Source: an uncultured Eubacteriales bacterium (GTDB taxonomy: Bacteria; Bacillota; Clostridia; Oscillospirales; Oscillospiraceae). Taken from it: a stretch of DNA of 30,756 nt. The DNA is taken from the NCBI GenBank assembly GCA_902477055.1, contig CABSFY010000014.1, positions 1 through 30,756 of the forward strand, read 5' to 3'. How positions within the stretch are numbered: the first letter of the stretch is position 1; each line of letters begins with the position of its first letter. Position numbers and translations under genes: made by a program. This document shows, piece after piece, positions 14,573 to 23,909 of this stretch. The notes under the pieces are model-generated. The model did not search any database. It worked only from the letters and a program-made list of their open reading frames with translations, and was not told where the DNA came from.

Positions 14573-16217
14573 AGGAATCAAGGCTGCCATCATCAGCGTG
14601 ATCTGCGTCGTCGTGGCTGCGGCGATTCTCATCGGCGTGCTGTGGTATATCGGCCGGGACACGACTCCGGTGGACGTTATGCCGGTCTCCAATGTCAGCA
14701 CGACCGGCAACATGGGCGGCATGAATTACTACTATGGTCCGGTTCGCTCGGACAATATCCAGTCGATTTTTGTCAGCGACACGCAGATCGTTACTGAGGT
14801 TCTCGTAAAGGAAGGCCAGACGGTCAAAAAGGGCGACGCACTGCTGCGCTATGATACGACGCTTTCCGATATTCAGCTCGAGCGCGCGGAAATTTCCGTT
14901 AAGCAGGCCCAGCTTTCGCTGGAAAACGCGAAAAAGGAACTCGACCGCATCAACAGCATGAAGCCCTATACGCCGCCCCCCACCACCGAGCCGACGACAC
15001 AGGGGCCGACAAAGCCCTTGGAGCCGGTGGAGGATCTGCCGTATCTCTACGGCGGCAAGGGCACGCAGGAGCGCCCGTACCGCATTCTTTGGTCGGATGA
15101 TCTGACCTATGACGATGATTATATCCTTGGCATTCTGGCCGGAAAGACCGAGGGCTGGTTTGCCTTTGAGATCCGCGAAGAAAATGCCGTGGCGGGCGAG
15201 CTGCGCAGTCGCTTTGGCCTGCATGTTACGGTTTATACTAAGACCACGCAGCCCAATCCCCCAAGCGAGCCGAATCCGACGGTCGAGCCAACTGACCCGA
15301 CGGCGGAGCCGACCGAGCCGCAGCCGACGGAGCCTGCGCCCACCGAGCCGCAGCCTGCCCCTTCGACCGAAACGCGGCTTTACTACAGCTTCTTTGTTCC
15401 CACGGATGCACCGGCTGACGACGACGAGCCGGATACCCCTGACGGCTCGTGGCAGGACGACAGCTCCGGCTATACCGCGGCGGAGATTGCCAAGATGCGC
15501 GCCGAAAAGCAGAAGGAAATCCGCGACCTCGACCTCAAGTATCGCATGCAGCAGGTCGAATATGAGCGCAAAAAGGACGAGGCCAACAACGGCACCGTCT
15601 ATTCCAAGGTTGACGGTACCGTTACACGGCTGGTCGATGAGGACACTGCGCGTTCGGAAAACAGCGCGATGCTGACCGTTTCCGGCGGCGGCTGCTACTA
15701 TGTTGACATCAGCGTGGACGAATTCACCTGCCAGACCCTGAAGCCCGGCACACCCGTGACGGCTCAGAGCTGGTGGCCGACGGACATCAGCTGCGACGGC
15801 GAGATTTATGAGGTCACCACGACACCCTCGTCGGACAACAACTACAACGGCAACGGCAACCCCAACGTGACAATGTACAAGGTCGTTGTCTCTATTCCCG
15901 CCGAGGCCAATTTGCAGGAGGGGAACTACCTTGACATCCAGATCAGCCAGTCCGGCACCACGGGCGACGATACCCTCTGGCTGCAAAAGATGTTCATCCG
16001 CTATGAAGGCACCCGCGCCTATGTCTACAAGCGCAACGCCGACGGCCTGCTGGAAAAGTGCTATATCCAGACCGGCTCTGACCTTTGGGGCTCGTATACC
16101 GAGATCCGCCGCGGCCTGAGCGTGGATGATTGGATTGCCTTCCCGTATGGCAAGAACGTCAAGGACGGCGCGCAGACGCAGGAGGGCAGTGTTGAGAAGT
16201 TCTACGGATACTATTGA
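14565..16217 (+). CDS. Membrane-anchored HlyD/YknX-like adaptor with insert domain
   Basis: A 550-residue adaptor with one N-terminal transmembrane helix (about residues 7-30), a lipoyl half (EVLVKEGQTVKKGDALLRYD) and a first coiled-coil arm (about 100-131). The second arm (about 305-343), second lipoyl half (KVDGTVTRLVDED) and beta domains follow. Between the arms lies an unusual insert of about 170 residues. It has a P/T-rich linker, a small domain beginning GGKGTQERPYRI (163-225), a second P/T/E-rich linker (226-267), a short strand RLYYSFFVP, and an acidic linker. YknX/MacA proteins normally have a plain hairpin here. The ATG at 14565 is chosen over the in-frame GTG at 14556. It overlaps the ATPase by 8 nt. 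Confidence 0.85.
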   Translation: MRKGIKAAIISVICVVVAAAILIGVLWYIGRDTTPVDVMPVSNVSTTGNMGGMNYYYGPVRSDNIQSIFVSDTQIVTEVLVKEGQTVKKGDALLRYDTTLSDIQLERAEISVKQAQLSLENAKKELDRINSMKPYTPPPTTEPTTQGPTKPLEPVEDLPYLYGGKGTQERPYRILWSDDLTYDDDYILGILAGKTEGWFAFEIREENAVAGELRSRFGLHVTVYTKTTQPNPPSEPNPTVEPTDPTAEPTEPQPTEPAPTEPQPAPSTETRLYYSFFVPTDAPADDDEPDTPDGSWQDDSSGYTAAEIAKMRAEKQKEIRDLDLKYRMQQVEYERKKDEANNGTVYSKVDGTVTRLVDEDTARSENSAMLTVSGGGCYYVDISVDEFTCQTLKPGTPVTAQSWWPTDISCDGEIYEVTTTPSSDNNYNGNGNPNVTMYKVVVSIPAEANLQEGNYLDIQISQSGTTGDDTLWLQKMFIRYEGTRAYVYKRNADGLLEKCYIQTGSDLWGSYTEIRRGLSVDDWIAFPYGKNVKDGAQTQEGSVEKFYGYY

Positions 16218-16231
16218 GGGGAGGAAGCACG

Positions 16232-17485
<1,254 letters not shown>

Positions 17486-17504
17486 CGGTTTTCTCGCAGA
17501 GACC

Positions 17505-17536
17505 CGAAAAGTCCCTCCCATTGGAGGGATTTTTCG
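17505..17536 (+). terminator. Terminator of exporter operon
   Basis: A stem of about 14 bp (17505-17518 with 17523-17536, one G-U pair) with a CATT loop ends in a T-rich arm. The rest of that arm forms a 14-bp palindrome, TTTTTCGCGAAAAA (17530-17543), that runs into the next promoter. Confidence 0.85.
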
Positions 17537-17546
17537 CGAAAAAACG

Positions 17547-17573
17547 GGAACCTTTTTCAAAACCGGTCGTCTA
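17547..17573 (+). promoter_or_regulatory. ECF-sigma-type promoter before DUF4358-MBOAT-DHHW
   Basis: GGAACC (17547-17552), 15 nt, CGTCTA (17568-17573). The hexamers and spacing are identical to the element at 12355-12381, and both share TCGTCTA-Y-AG around the -10 and an A-tract just upstream. The predicted start lies about 27 nt before the lipoprotein start codon. Confidence 0.8.
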
Positions 17574-17606
17574 TAGACCGCAACAAATCCAAGGAGGAAT
17601 TTCAAC

Positions 17607-18221
17607 ATGAAAAAATTACTTGCAATCGTACTGGCGGCGCTGCTGCTGCTTTCTCTGGCGGCCTGCGCCACGAAGGGCGATGCGACGGACGATACCACCG
17701 TACCGGACACCGCAGTGCCGGATACAACCACTGCGGAGCCGGAAAAAACCGTTGACCCGCTTGCGCTTCTGACCACCGTATGGAACGCCTATCCCGAGGA
17801 GGATCGCTTTTCTGCCATCGGCGGTGACATCGGCGGCGAAAACATGACGGAGGATGCCCCGGGCTTGTTCTCCATCACCGATCCGGCTGAGGTCGACCGC
17901 AATCTCGGCTACCCGGCCGCGCAGGGCGACCAGCTCGAGACTGCTGCGTCTCTCACCCACATGCTCAACGCCAACACCTTCACTGCCGGCGCGTACCTGA
18001 TCAAGGACGGCGCGGACATGGACGCGTTGGCCAAGGAGCTCGAGAAGAACATCCAGAGCCGCCAGTGGATCTGCGGCTTCCCCGACCGGCTGCTTGTGGC
18101 CTACGTGGGCAACTGCCTGATCGGCGTGTTCGGCGCGGAGGACCTCGTACAGGTCTTTCAGGACCAGCTTTCCGCGATCTTTGCGGATGTCGTGATTGTC
18201 AGCACCGCCGCGATCGACTGA
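17607..18221 (+). CDS. DUF4358-like lipoprotein
   Basis: A 204-residue exported lipoprotein with signal peptide and lipobox LSLAAC (C at about residue 22), then a T/D-rich linker to about 50. The remaining domain ends in a segment (MDALAKELEKNIQSRQW ... LLVAYVGNCLIGVFG) that resembles DUF4358. That family is often found beside MBOAT and DHHW genes in clostridia, as here. The molecular function is unknown; a role at the outer membrane face with the acyltransferase is inferred from context. AAGGAGG sits 9 nt before the ATG. The gene is followed with a 1-nt gap by the MBOAT gene. Confidence 0.78.
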   Translation: MKKLLAIVLAALLLLSLAACATKGDATDDTTVPDTAVPDTTTAEPEKTVDPLALLTTVWNAYPEEDRFSAIGGDIGGENMTEDAPGLFSITDPAEVDRNLGYPAAQGDQLETAASLTHMLNANTFTAGAYLIKDGADMDALAKELEKNIQSRQWICGFPDRLLVAYVGNCLIGVFGAEDLVQVFQDQLSAIFADVVIVSTAAID

Positions 18222-18222
18222 G

Positions 18223-19620
18223 ATGCTCTTTTCCGGTATTCCGTTTCTGTATTACTTTCTCCCCGTAACGCTGGCGCTCTACTTTCTTGCACCAAAACGG
18301 CTGAAAAACACGGCACTGCTGCTGTGCAGCCTTGTGTTCTACGGCTGGGGGGAACCCAAATATCTGATTCTGATGCTGGCTTCGATCGCGCAGGGCTATG
18401 GCTTCGGCCTTTTGATCGAAAAATACCGCACCAAGCGCCAGGGAAAGCTTTTCCTGACGCTTAGTGTCGTTTTCAGCCTTCTTTTGCTCGGATATTTCAA
18501 ATATGCGAACTTTTTCCTCGACGCGTTCGGCAGAATGACCGGCCTTTCCGTCCCGGCACTGCAAATTGTGCTGCCCATCGGCATCAGCTTTTACACGTTC
18601 CAGATTCTGAGCTACGCGGTCGATGTCTATCGCGGCGACACCCCGGCGCAGCACAACCCGATCGATCTTGCGCTGTATATTGCAATGTTCCCGCAGCTCA
18701 TCGCCGGGCCGATTGTCCGTTATACGGACATCGCTGCCCAGCTCCGGGAGCGGAGGACCACGCTGGACGATGCTGCCGCCGGAGCGCGGCGGTTTGTCCT
18801 CGGCCTCGCGAAGAAAACGCTGCTGGCGAATGTATTGGGCGAGGTAGTCTCCGCCTACGGCGCGGCGAAGGAACCGACGGTGCTTTTTACATGGCTCTAC
18901 GCCGTGGCATTTCTGCTGCAAATCTATTTCGATTTTTCCGCCTACAGCGACATGGCGATCGGCTTGGCGCGGATTTTCGGCTTCCGGCTGACGGAGAACT
19001 TTCGCTACCCCTATTGCTCGTCCAGCATCACGGAGTTCTGGCGGCGGTGGCATATCTCGCTCGGCTCGTGGTTCCGCGACTATCTCTATATCCCGCTCGG
19101 CGGCAGCCGGGTGGGGAAGGGACGGCTGCTGCTGAATCTTTTGATCGTCTGGACGGCGACGGGTCTTTGGCATGGGGCGGCGTGGAATTTTGTCCTGTGG
19201 GGGCTGTTCTATGCCGTGCTGCTGATCGCCGAAAAGCTGGTGCTGCTCCCGGTTTTGCAGCGGCACCGGGTTTTTGGACATTGCTATACGCTGCTTCTGG
19301 TCCTGCTGGGCTTTGTGCTGTTTGACGCGCCGGAGGTTTCTGCGGCTTTTGCGCGTATCGGCATGATGTTCGGCTCTGGCGGCGGCCTCGCGGGAACGGA
19401 GGCGTTGTATTACCTGCGCAGCTATGCCGCCGTTCTTATTCTGGCTGCTCTCGGCGCAACGCCGCTGCCGAAGCTGCTGACCGTGAAGCTCGGGCAAACG
19501 CGGGCAGGTCACGCGGTCCTGTCCGTGCTGGAGCCGCTCGTGCTGACGGCGCTGCTGGTGGTCTGCACGGCCTATCTTGTGGACGGGTCGTTCAATCCCT
19601 TCCTCTATTTCCGCTTTTAG
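18223..19620 (+). CDS. MBOAT family O-acyltransferase
   Basis: A 465-residue polytopic membrane protein of the AlgI/DltB/PatA group. The central motif WRRWHISLGSWFRDYLYIPL and the active-site region GLWHGAAWNFVLWG, with the conserved His, are intact. Such proteins move acyl (usually acetyl) groups across the membrane for transfer to extracellular polysaccharides, peptidoglycan or secondary wall polymers. The ATG at 18223 follows the previous stop by 1 nt and has only a weak ribosome-binding site, which implies translational coupling; an in-frame TTG at 18196 is less likely. The DHHW partner follows 9 nt later. The acceptor polymer is unknown. Confidence 0.94.
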   Translation: MLFSGIPFLYYFLPVTLALYFLAPKRLKNTALLLCSLVFYGWGEPKYLILMLASIAQGYGFGLLIEKYRTKRQGKLFLTLSVVFSLLLLGYFKYANFFLDAFGRMTGLSVPALQIVLPIGISFYTFQILSYAVDVYRGDTPAQHNPIDLALYIAMFPQLIAGPIVRYTDIAAQLRERRTTLDDAAAGARRFVLGLAKKTLLANVLGEVVSAYGAAKEPTVLFTWLYAVAFLLQIYFDFSAYSDMAIGLARIFGFRLTENFRYPYCSSSITEFWRRWHISLGSWFRDYLYIPLGGSRVGKGRLLLNLLIVWTATGLWHGAAWNFVLWGLFYAVLLIAEKLVLLPVLQRHRVFGHCYTLLLVLLGFVLFDAPEVSAAFARIGMMFGSGGGLAGTEALYYLRSYAAVLILAALGATPLPKLLTVKLGQTRAGHAVLSVLEPLVLTALLVVCTAYLVDGSFNPFLYFRF

Positions 19621-19629
19621 GAGGCTGCG

Positions 19630-20721
19630 ATGGGAACGAAAACGAAAAATATCATCACGATTGTCCTGCTGCTGGCCGTCCTGCTCGGCTTTTGCGGCTG
19701 GAGCATCCTGAAGCCCGACGAGCAGCGGTCCGTGACCGAGCGCCGGGCGCTGGCACAGTTTCCGGAGCTGAACGGCACGACGCTTTGGAACGGGTCGTTT
19801 ATGGAGCGGTTTGAAGCCTATTCGCTCGATCAGTTCCCGATGCGCGACGAGCTGCGCGGGACCAAGGCGCTGACAGCGCTGAGGCTGCTGCGCCAGAAGG
19901 ATTACAACGGCCTGTATGAGCAGAACGGCTTTATCGCAAAGCTGGACTTTCCGCTGGATACGGCCTCCGTGGACAACGCGGCTGAGCGCTTCCGGCGGAT
20001 CTACGACCTGTGCTTGCAGGATGCCGGGGCGATTTATCTGTCCATTGTTCCGGATAAGAATTATTACACGGATGCGGCTTATCCCAAGATGGACTATGCT
20101 GCACTGACCGACCGACTTACCGCTGCGATGCCGTATGCAGACGATATCGACCTGACGGGTCAGCTTGATTTGAGTTCTTACTATCATTCTGACCCGCACT
20201 GGCGGCAGGAGGCGCTGGCTCCGGCGGCGGAGCTGCTGGCACAGGCGATGGGGACGCAGCTCGACGCGTCCTATGAAACCGTAACGCTGGACAGGCCGTT
20301 CTGCGGGTCTTACACGGGGCAGTACCCGCTGCCGATCGCGGCGGATGCGTTTTGCTATTTGACGAACGACACGATCGAAGCCTGCCGTGTCTACGATTAC
20401 GAGGCCGAACAGTGGACAACGGTCTATGACCTGAACGCTGCGGACGGCGAGGACCCCTACGCTTTGTTCCTCTCCGGCTCTCGTGCGCTTCTGACGATCG
20501 AAAATCCGAACGCAACGACCGAGATGGAGCTGATTTTATTCCGCGATTCCTACGGCAGCAGCATTGCACCGCTGCTTGCGCAGGGTTATGCCAAGATTAC
20601 GCTCATCGACATCCGCTATATCGCGCCGGAGCTTCTAAGCCGCTTCGTGGATTTTACGGGCAAGGATGTGCTGTTTCTCTACAGCGCAACGGTCCTCAAC
20701 AGCAGTAACGCGCTGCGCTGA
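19630..20721 (+). CDS. DHHW family (AlgJ/AlgX-like) protein
   Basis: A 363-residue protein with an N-terminal transmembrane anchor (about residues 7-25) and an extracytoplasmic SGNH-like domain. The DHHW-type motif appears as YYHSDPHW, with Pro in place of the first His, and a later block is FRDSYGSSIAPLL. AlgJ/AlgX-like proteins receive an acyl group from an MBOAT partner and transfer it to a polymer. Its place directly after the MBOAT gene, 9 nt on with GGAGG before the ATG, supports that pairing. The last gene of this unit; no clear terminator is seen before the next promoter. Confidence 0.88.
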   Translation: MGTKTKNIITIVLLLAVLLGFCGWSILKPDEQRSVTERRALAQFPELNGTTLWNGSFMERFEAYSLDQFPMRDELRGTKALTALRLLRQKDYNGLYEQNGFIAKLDFPLDTASVDNAAERFRRIYDLCLQDAGAIYLSIVPDKNYYTDAAYPKMDYAALTDRLTAAMPYADDIDLTGQLDLSSYYHSDPHWRQEALAPAAELLAQAMGTQLDASYETVTLDRPFCGSYTGQYPLPIAADAFCYLTNDTIEACRVYDYEAEQWTTVYDLNAADGEDPYALFLSGSRALLTIENPNATTEMELILFRDSYGSSIAPLLAQGYAKITLIDIRYIAPELLSRFVDFTGKDVLFLYSATVLNSSNALR

Positions 20722-20732
20722 GCGATCAACGC

Positions 20733-20761
20733 TTGACGTTTGCGCAACTTCGTGGTATTCT
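20733..20761 (+). promoter_or_regulatory. Sigma-A promoter of AI-2E family gene
   Basis: TTGACG (20733-20738), a 17-nt spacer and TATTCT (20756-20761). It starts 11 nt after the DHHW stop and gives a leader of about 25 nt. Confidence 0.65.
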
Positions 20762-20793
20762 TATATCAGAATTTGCAGAGGAGAGCGCTGCAT

Positions 20794-22098
20794 ATGAAAA
20801 TACACAGAAATGAAAAATACTTCAAATGGGGCCTGACGGCCTTTCTGGTGTTCGTAGCCGGGTCGCTGTTTTGGATTGTCTTTTCCAATCTGCGCGGCTT
20901 TTACGATCTGATCCTCGATTTTTTCAACATCATTTCGTCCATCCTCTACGGCTGTTTCTTTGCGTATCTGATGAACCCGATTGCAAAGATCTTCAACAAG
21001 CTGACGGTCAAGCTGATGTCGCGGCGAAAATTCAAGGAAAGAACCGTCCAGCGGACCGCAAAGGCCATCGGCATCGTCATGGCGGTGCTGATTCTCATTG
21101 CCGCGCTGTATGCGTTGATCGCAATGATCGTGCCGAGCATCGTTTCCAGTCTGGAGGAGCTGCTGCAGCAGGAGCGCTTGGAATCGGCCTATAAGACCGT
21201 CAGCGAATGGGTCGGCCAGACCTTCGGCGGCACGCCGATCGAAACCTGGTTCGATGCCAATCTGGATTCCCTGCTGGAATACCTGACCAATTGGCTCAAG
21301 GGGATTGACATCGGTGCGTTTGTCGCAAGCCTGACCAGCTCCGTTTACAGCGTCGTGATGGGCGTGTTCAACATCCTGCTCGGCATCGTCGCGGCGATCT
21401 ACATCCTGATCTACCAGAAGGAGCTTTGCGCCCAGACGAAGAAAATGACCGTCGCGATTTTCCGCGCCGACCATGCCAACCGGCTGTTTGAGGTTGCGCG
21501 GCGCACAAATAAAATTTTCGGTGGCTACGTGATCGGCAAGCTGCTCGACTCGCTCATCGTTGGCGTTGTGACCTATTTCGGCGTGCTCATCATGGGCCTG
21601 CCGTATGCGATGCTCATTGCCGTGATGGTCGGCGTGACGAATATCATTCCGTTCTTCGGCCCGCTGCTGGGTATGATCCCGTCGGCGCTGCTGCTGCTCA
21701 TGGAAAAGCCGATCTATGCGCTTTGGTTCCTGATTTTCATCCTGATCTTGCAGCAGATCGACGGCAACATTCTGCAAAACCGCATCCTCGGCGAGAAGCT
21801 CGGCATCTCCGACCTGTGGGTGCTGGTGGCGATTCTGGTGTTCGGCGGCATTTTCGGCGTGATCGGTATGCTGCTCGGCGTTCCGATCTTTGCTGTAATC
21901 TATACGCTCATCACCGACCACATCAACAAGCGCCTGAATAAAAAGGGCTATCCGACACCCTCGGAGGTGTATTACACGCTCCAATGCGTCGAGGACCTGC
22001 CGGTCCGGGCACCGGCCAGCGCGTCGTTTGTCTCGCATGACCCGGCATATGACATGACCGTTGATCCGGAGGATGACGAGGACTACGACGACGAGTAA
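20794..22098 (+). CDS. AI-2E family (PerM/YtvI-like) membrane transporter
   Basis: A 434-residue membrane protein of the AI-2E/PerM/YtvI family. It has two N-terminal helices, a helix near 80-100, a soluble stretch (about 110-190) and a C-terminal cluster of helices with the family's GVTNIIPFFGPLLGMIP and the following QQIDGNILQNRILGEKLGIS. It ends in an acidic tail (DDEDYDDE). Members act as ion or small-molecule transporters; the substrate cannot be read from the sequence. The ATG at 20794 has AGAGGAGA at a good distance, and its upstream in-frame TTG lies inside the promoter. Confidence 0.92.
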   Translation: MKIHRNEKYFKWGLTAFLVFVAGSLFWIVFSNLRGFYDLILDFFNIISSILYGCFFAYLMNPIAKIFNKLTVKLMSRRKFKERTVQRTAKAIGIVMAVLILIAALYALIAMIVPSIVSSLEELLQQERLESAYKTVSEWVGQTFGGTPIETWFDANLDSLLEYLTNWLKGIDIGAFVASLTSSVYSVVMGVFNILLGIVAAIYILIYQKELCAQTKKMTVAIFRADHANRLFEVARRTNKIFGGYVIGKLLDSLIVGVVTYFGVLIMGLPYAMLIAVMVGVTNIIPFFGPLLGMIPSALLLLMEKPIYALWFLIFILILQQIDGNILQNRILGEKLGISDLWVLVAILVFGGIFGVIGMLLGVPIFAVIYTLITDHINKRLNKKGYPTPSEVYYTLQCVEDLPVRAPASASFVSHDPAYDMTVDPEDDEDYDDE

Positions 22099-22113
22099 AT
22101 TTTCGGCAGTTAC

Positions 22114-22136
22114 GGCGGGGGCTTGCTCCCGCCTTT
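22114..22136 (+). terminator. Weak terminator after AI-2E gene
   Basis: An 8-bp GC-rich stem (22114-22121 with 22126-22133, one G-U) is followed by only three T residues. It may terminate weakly and let some transcription into the FHA-SEDS gene, which has no obvious promoter of its own. Confidence 0.5.
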
Positions 22137-22169
22137 GCCATATCAAATCCCTACGGAAGGAGAAACGCA

Positions 22170-23909
22170 ATGGATTCCGTATTCTATCAGCTCAGCGCCT
22201 ATTTCCAGTCGGACGGGGCAGGGCTTGCCTCGACGCTGTGTACGATTTGGCGCTATCTTGCGCCTGCGTTGGCGATCGTGCTGCTCTGGCGCTGCGCCAA
22301 GCCGATGGTGCGCTTTCGCCGTGAGCCGGAAACGTGGGCGTGGCTGGTCATGCCCGACGGGCAGCAGCTGCCGATTACCCACTGGGAGAATATCATCGGC
22401 CGCGCGAAGAATTGCGATATTATTGTAAATTTCCCGACAATTTCCAGAAATCATGCCGTTTTGACGCGCTATGATGACGGAAGCTGGTCCATTACGGAGG
22501 TCGGTTCCCGCGGCTCCGTGCTGGTCAACGGGGAAAAGACGAGCGTAAGCGCCATCAACTACGGCGATGTCATCTCGCTCGGCGGTGTGGAGGTCATGCT
22601 CGCGCCGACGACCGCCGAGGAGCTGGAGGAGCAGAAGTATACGCGCACCCGGCCCAACGAGGTTTCCATGCCCGGTCTGACGCTGCTGCTGCTGACGGTG
22701 TTTCAGCTCTTTACGGTCGTGCAGCTTCTGACGAACTGCAAGCCGGAGAACGCGGCATCCATCGTCCTGAGCTTCGGCGCACTGATCGGGCTGCAATGGC
22801 TGCTGTTCTGCGTGCTGCGGCTGCTGCGGCGCAGCGGCTTTGACGTGGAAACGCTGGCGTTTTTCCTGACAACGATGGGCCTTGCGGTGATTGCCTCGTC
22901 CGATGCCTCGGCGCTGATGAAGCAGGTGATCTGCGTGGCGGGCGGTATCGTAATCTATCTGGTTGTGTCGTGGTCGCTGCGCGATTTGAACCGGGCGAAG
23001 TTTTTTCGCTACCTTGCCGCCGTTGCGGGCATCGGTTTGCTGGCGGTGAACCTGGTGTTCGGCCGAGAGGCCTACGGCGCGAAGAACTGGATCGACCTCG
23101 GCGCGTTTTCCTTCCAGCCGTCGGAGCTGGTGAAAATCTGTTTTCTCTACGTCGGCGCTTCCACGATGGACCGCATTGTCAGCAAGCGCAATATTATCAC
23201 GTTTATTGTCTATTCCGTGATCGTCTGCGGCTTTTTGGCGCTGATGAGCGATTTCGGCACGGCGCTGATCTTCTTTGTTGCGTTCCTTGTCATCGCTTAT
23301 CTGCGCTCCGGCAGCTTTGCGACGATCGGTCTTGCCTGTACGGCGACGGGCTTTGCCGGTGCGGTCGCCGCGTCGCTCAAGCCCTATATCCTGCGCCGCT
23401 TTTCCGGCTGGGGCCATGTCTGGGAGCATCCCTATGACAGCCTCGGCTATCAGCAGACCCGTGCGATGATGTGCATTGCCTCCGGCGGCCTTTTGGGCCT
23501 CGGCGCGGGCAACGGCTGGCTCAAATACGTTGCTGCGGCGGATACGGACCTTGTGTTCGCCTTTGTCAGTGAGGAATGGGGCCTGATCGTCGCCATTACG
23601 CTAGTGTGCGCGATCGTGGTGCTGGGCGTTTTTGTTCTGCGTTCCTGCGCGGTCGGGCGCAGCAGCTTTTATACCATCGGCGCGTGTGCCGCGGTGGCGA
23701 TCTTCATGACGCAGACCATCCTGAACGTGTTCGGCACGATGGACCTCCTGCCGCTGACGGGCGTGACCTTCCCGTTTTTGTCCAACGGCGGCTCCAGTAT
23801 GCTCTCTTCGTGGGGCCTGCTGGCCTTTATCAAGGCAGCGGACACCCGGCAGAACGCAAGCCTCGCGGTGAAAACCGTGCAGCCGGAGGAGGTGGACGAG
23901 GATGAATAA
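22170..23909 (+). CDS. FHA-SEDS fusion, FtsW/RodA-type glycosyltransferase
   Basis: A 579-residue fusion. One N-terminal helix (about 22-42) is followed by a cytoplasmic FHA phosphothreonine-binding domain (about 60-145, with G77-R78, S92-R93-x-H95 and VLVNG). A polytopic SEDS domain of about 10 helices follows. The SEDS signature GAKNWIDLGAFSFQPSELVK and the late PLTGVTFPFLSNGGSS are present, so polymerase function for peptidoglycan glycan strands is expected. Ordinary FtsW/RodA proteins are near 400 residues; the extra length is the FHA module. GGAAGGAGAA precedes the ATG. The gene overlaps its PBP partner by 8 nt, the classic SEDS-bPBP pairing. Confidence 0.95.
   Translation: MDSVFYQLSAYFQSDGAGLASTLCTIWRYLAPALAIVLLWRCAKPMVRFRREPETWAWLVMPDGQQLPITHWENIIGRAKNCDIIVNFPTISRNHAVLTRYDDGSWSITEVGSRGSVLVNGEKTSVSAINYGDVISLGGVEVMLAPTTAEELEEQKYTRTRPNEVSMPGLTLLLLTVFQLFTVVQLLTNCKPENAASIVLSFGALIGLQWLLFCVLRLLRRSGFDVETLAFFLTTMGLAVIASSDASALMKQVICVAGGIVIYLVVSWSLRDLNRAKFFRYLAAVAGIGLLAVNLVFGREAYGAKNWIDLGAFSFQPSELVKICFLYVGASTMDRIVSKRNIITFIVYSVIVCGFLALMSDFGTALIFFVAFLVIAYLRSGSFATIGLACTATGFAGAVAASLKPYILRRFSGWGHVWEHPYDSLGYQQTRAMMCIASGGLLGLGAGNGWLKYVAAADTDLVFAFVSEEWGLIVAITLVCAIVVLGVFVLRSCAVGRSSFYTIGACAAVAIFMTQTILNVFGTMDLLPLTGVTFPFLSNGGSSMLSSWGLLAFIKAADTRQNASLAVKTVQPEEVDEDE

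Noticed and set aside
18199..20199. 666-codon open frame on the minus strand opposite the MBOAT and DHHW genes
   Set aside because: It runs antisense across two well-recognised genes, is very rich in Arg and Gln, and matches no family.
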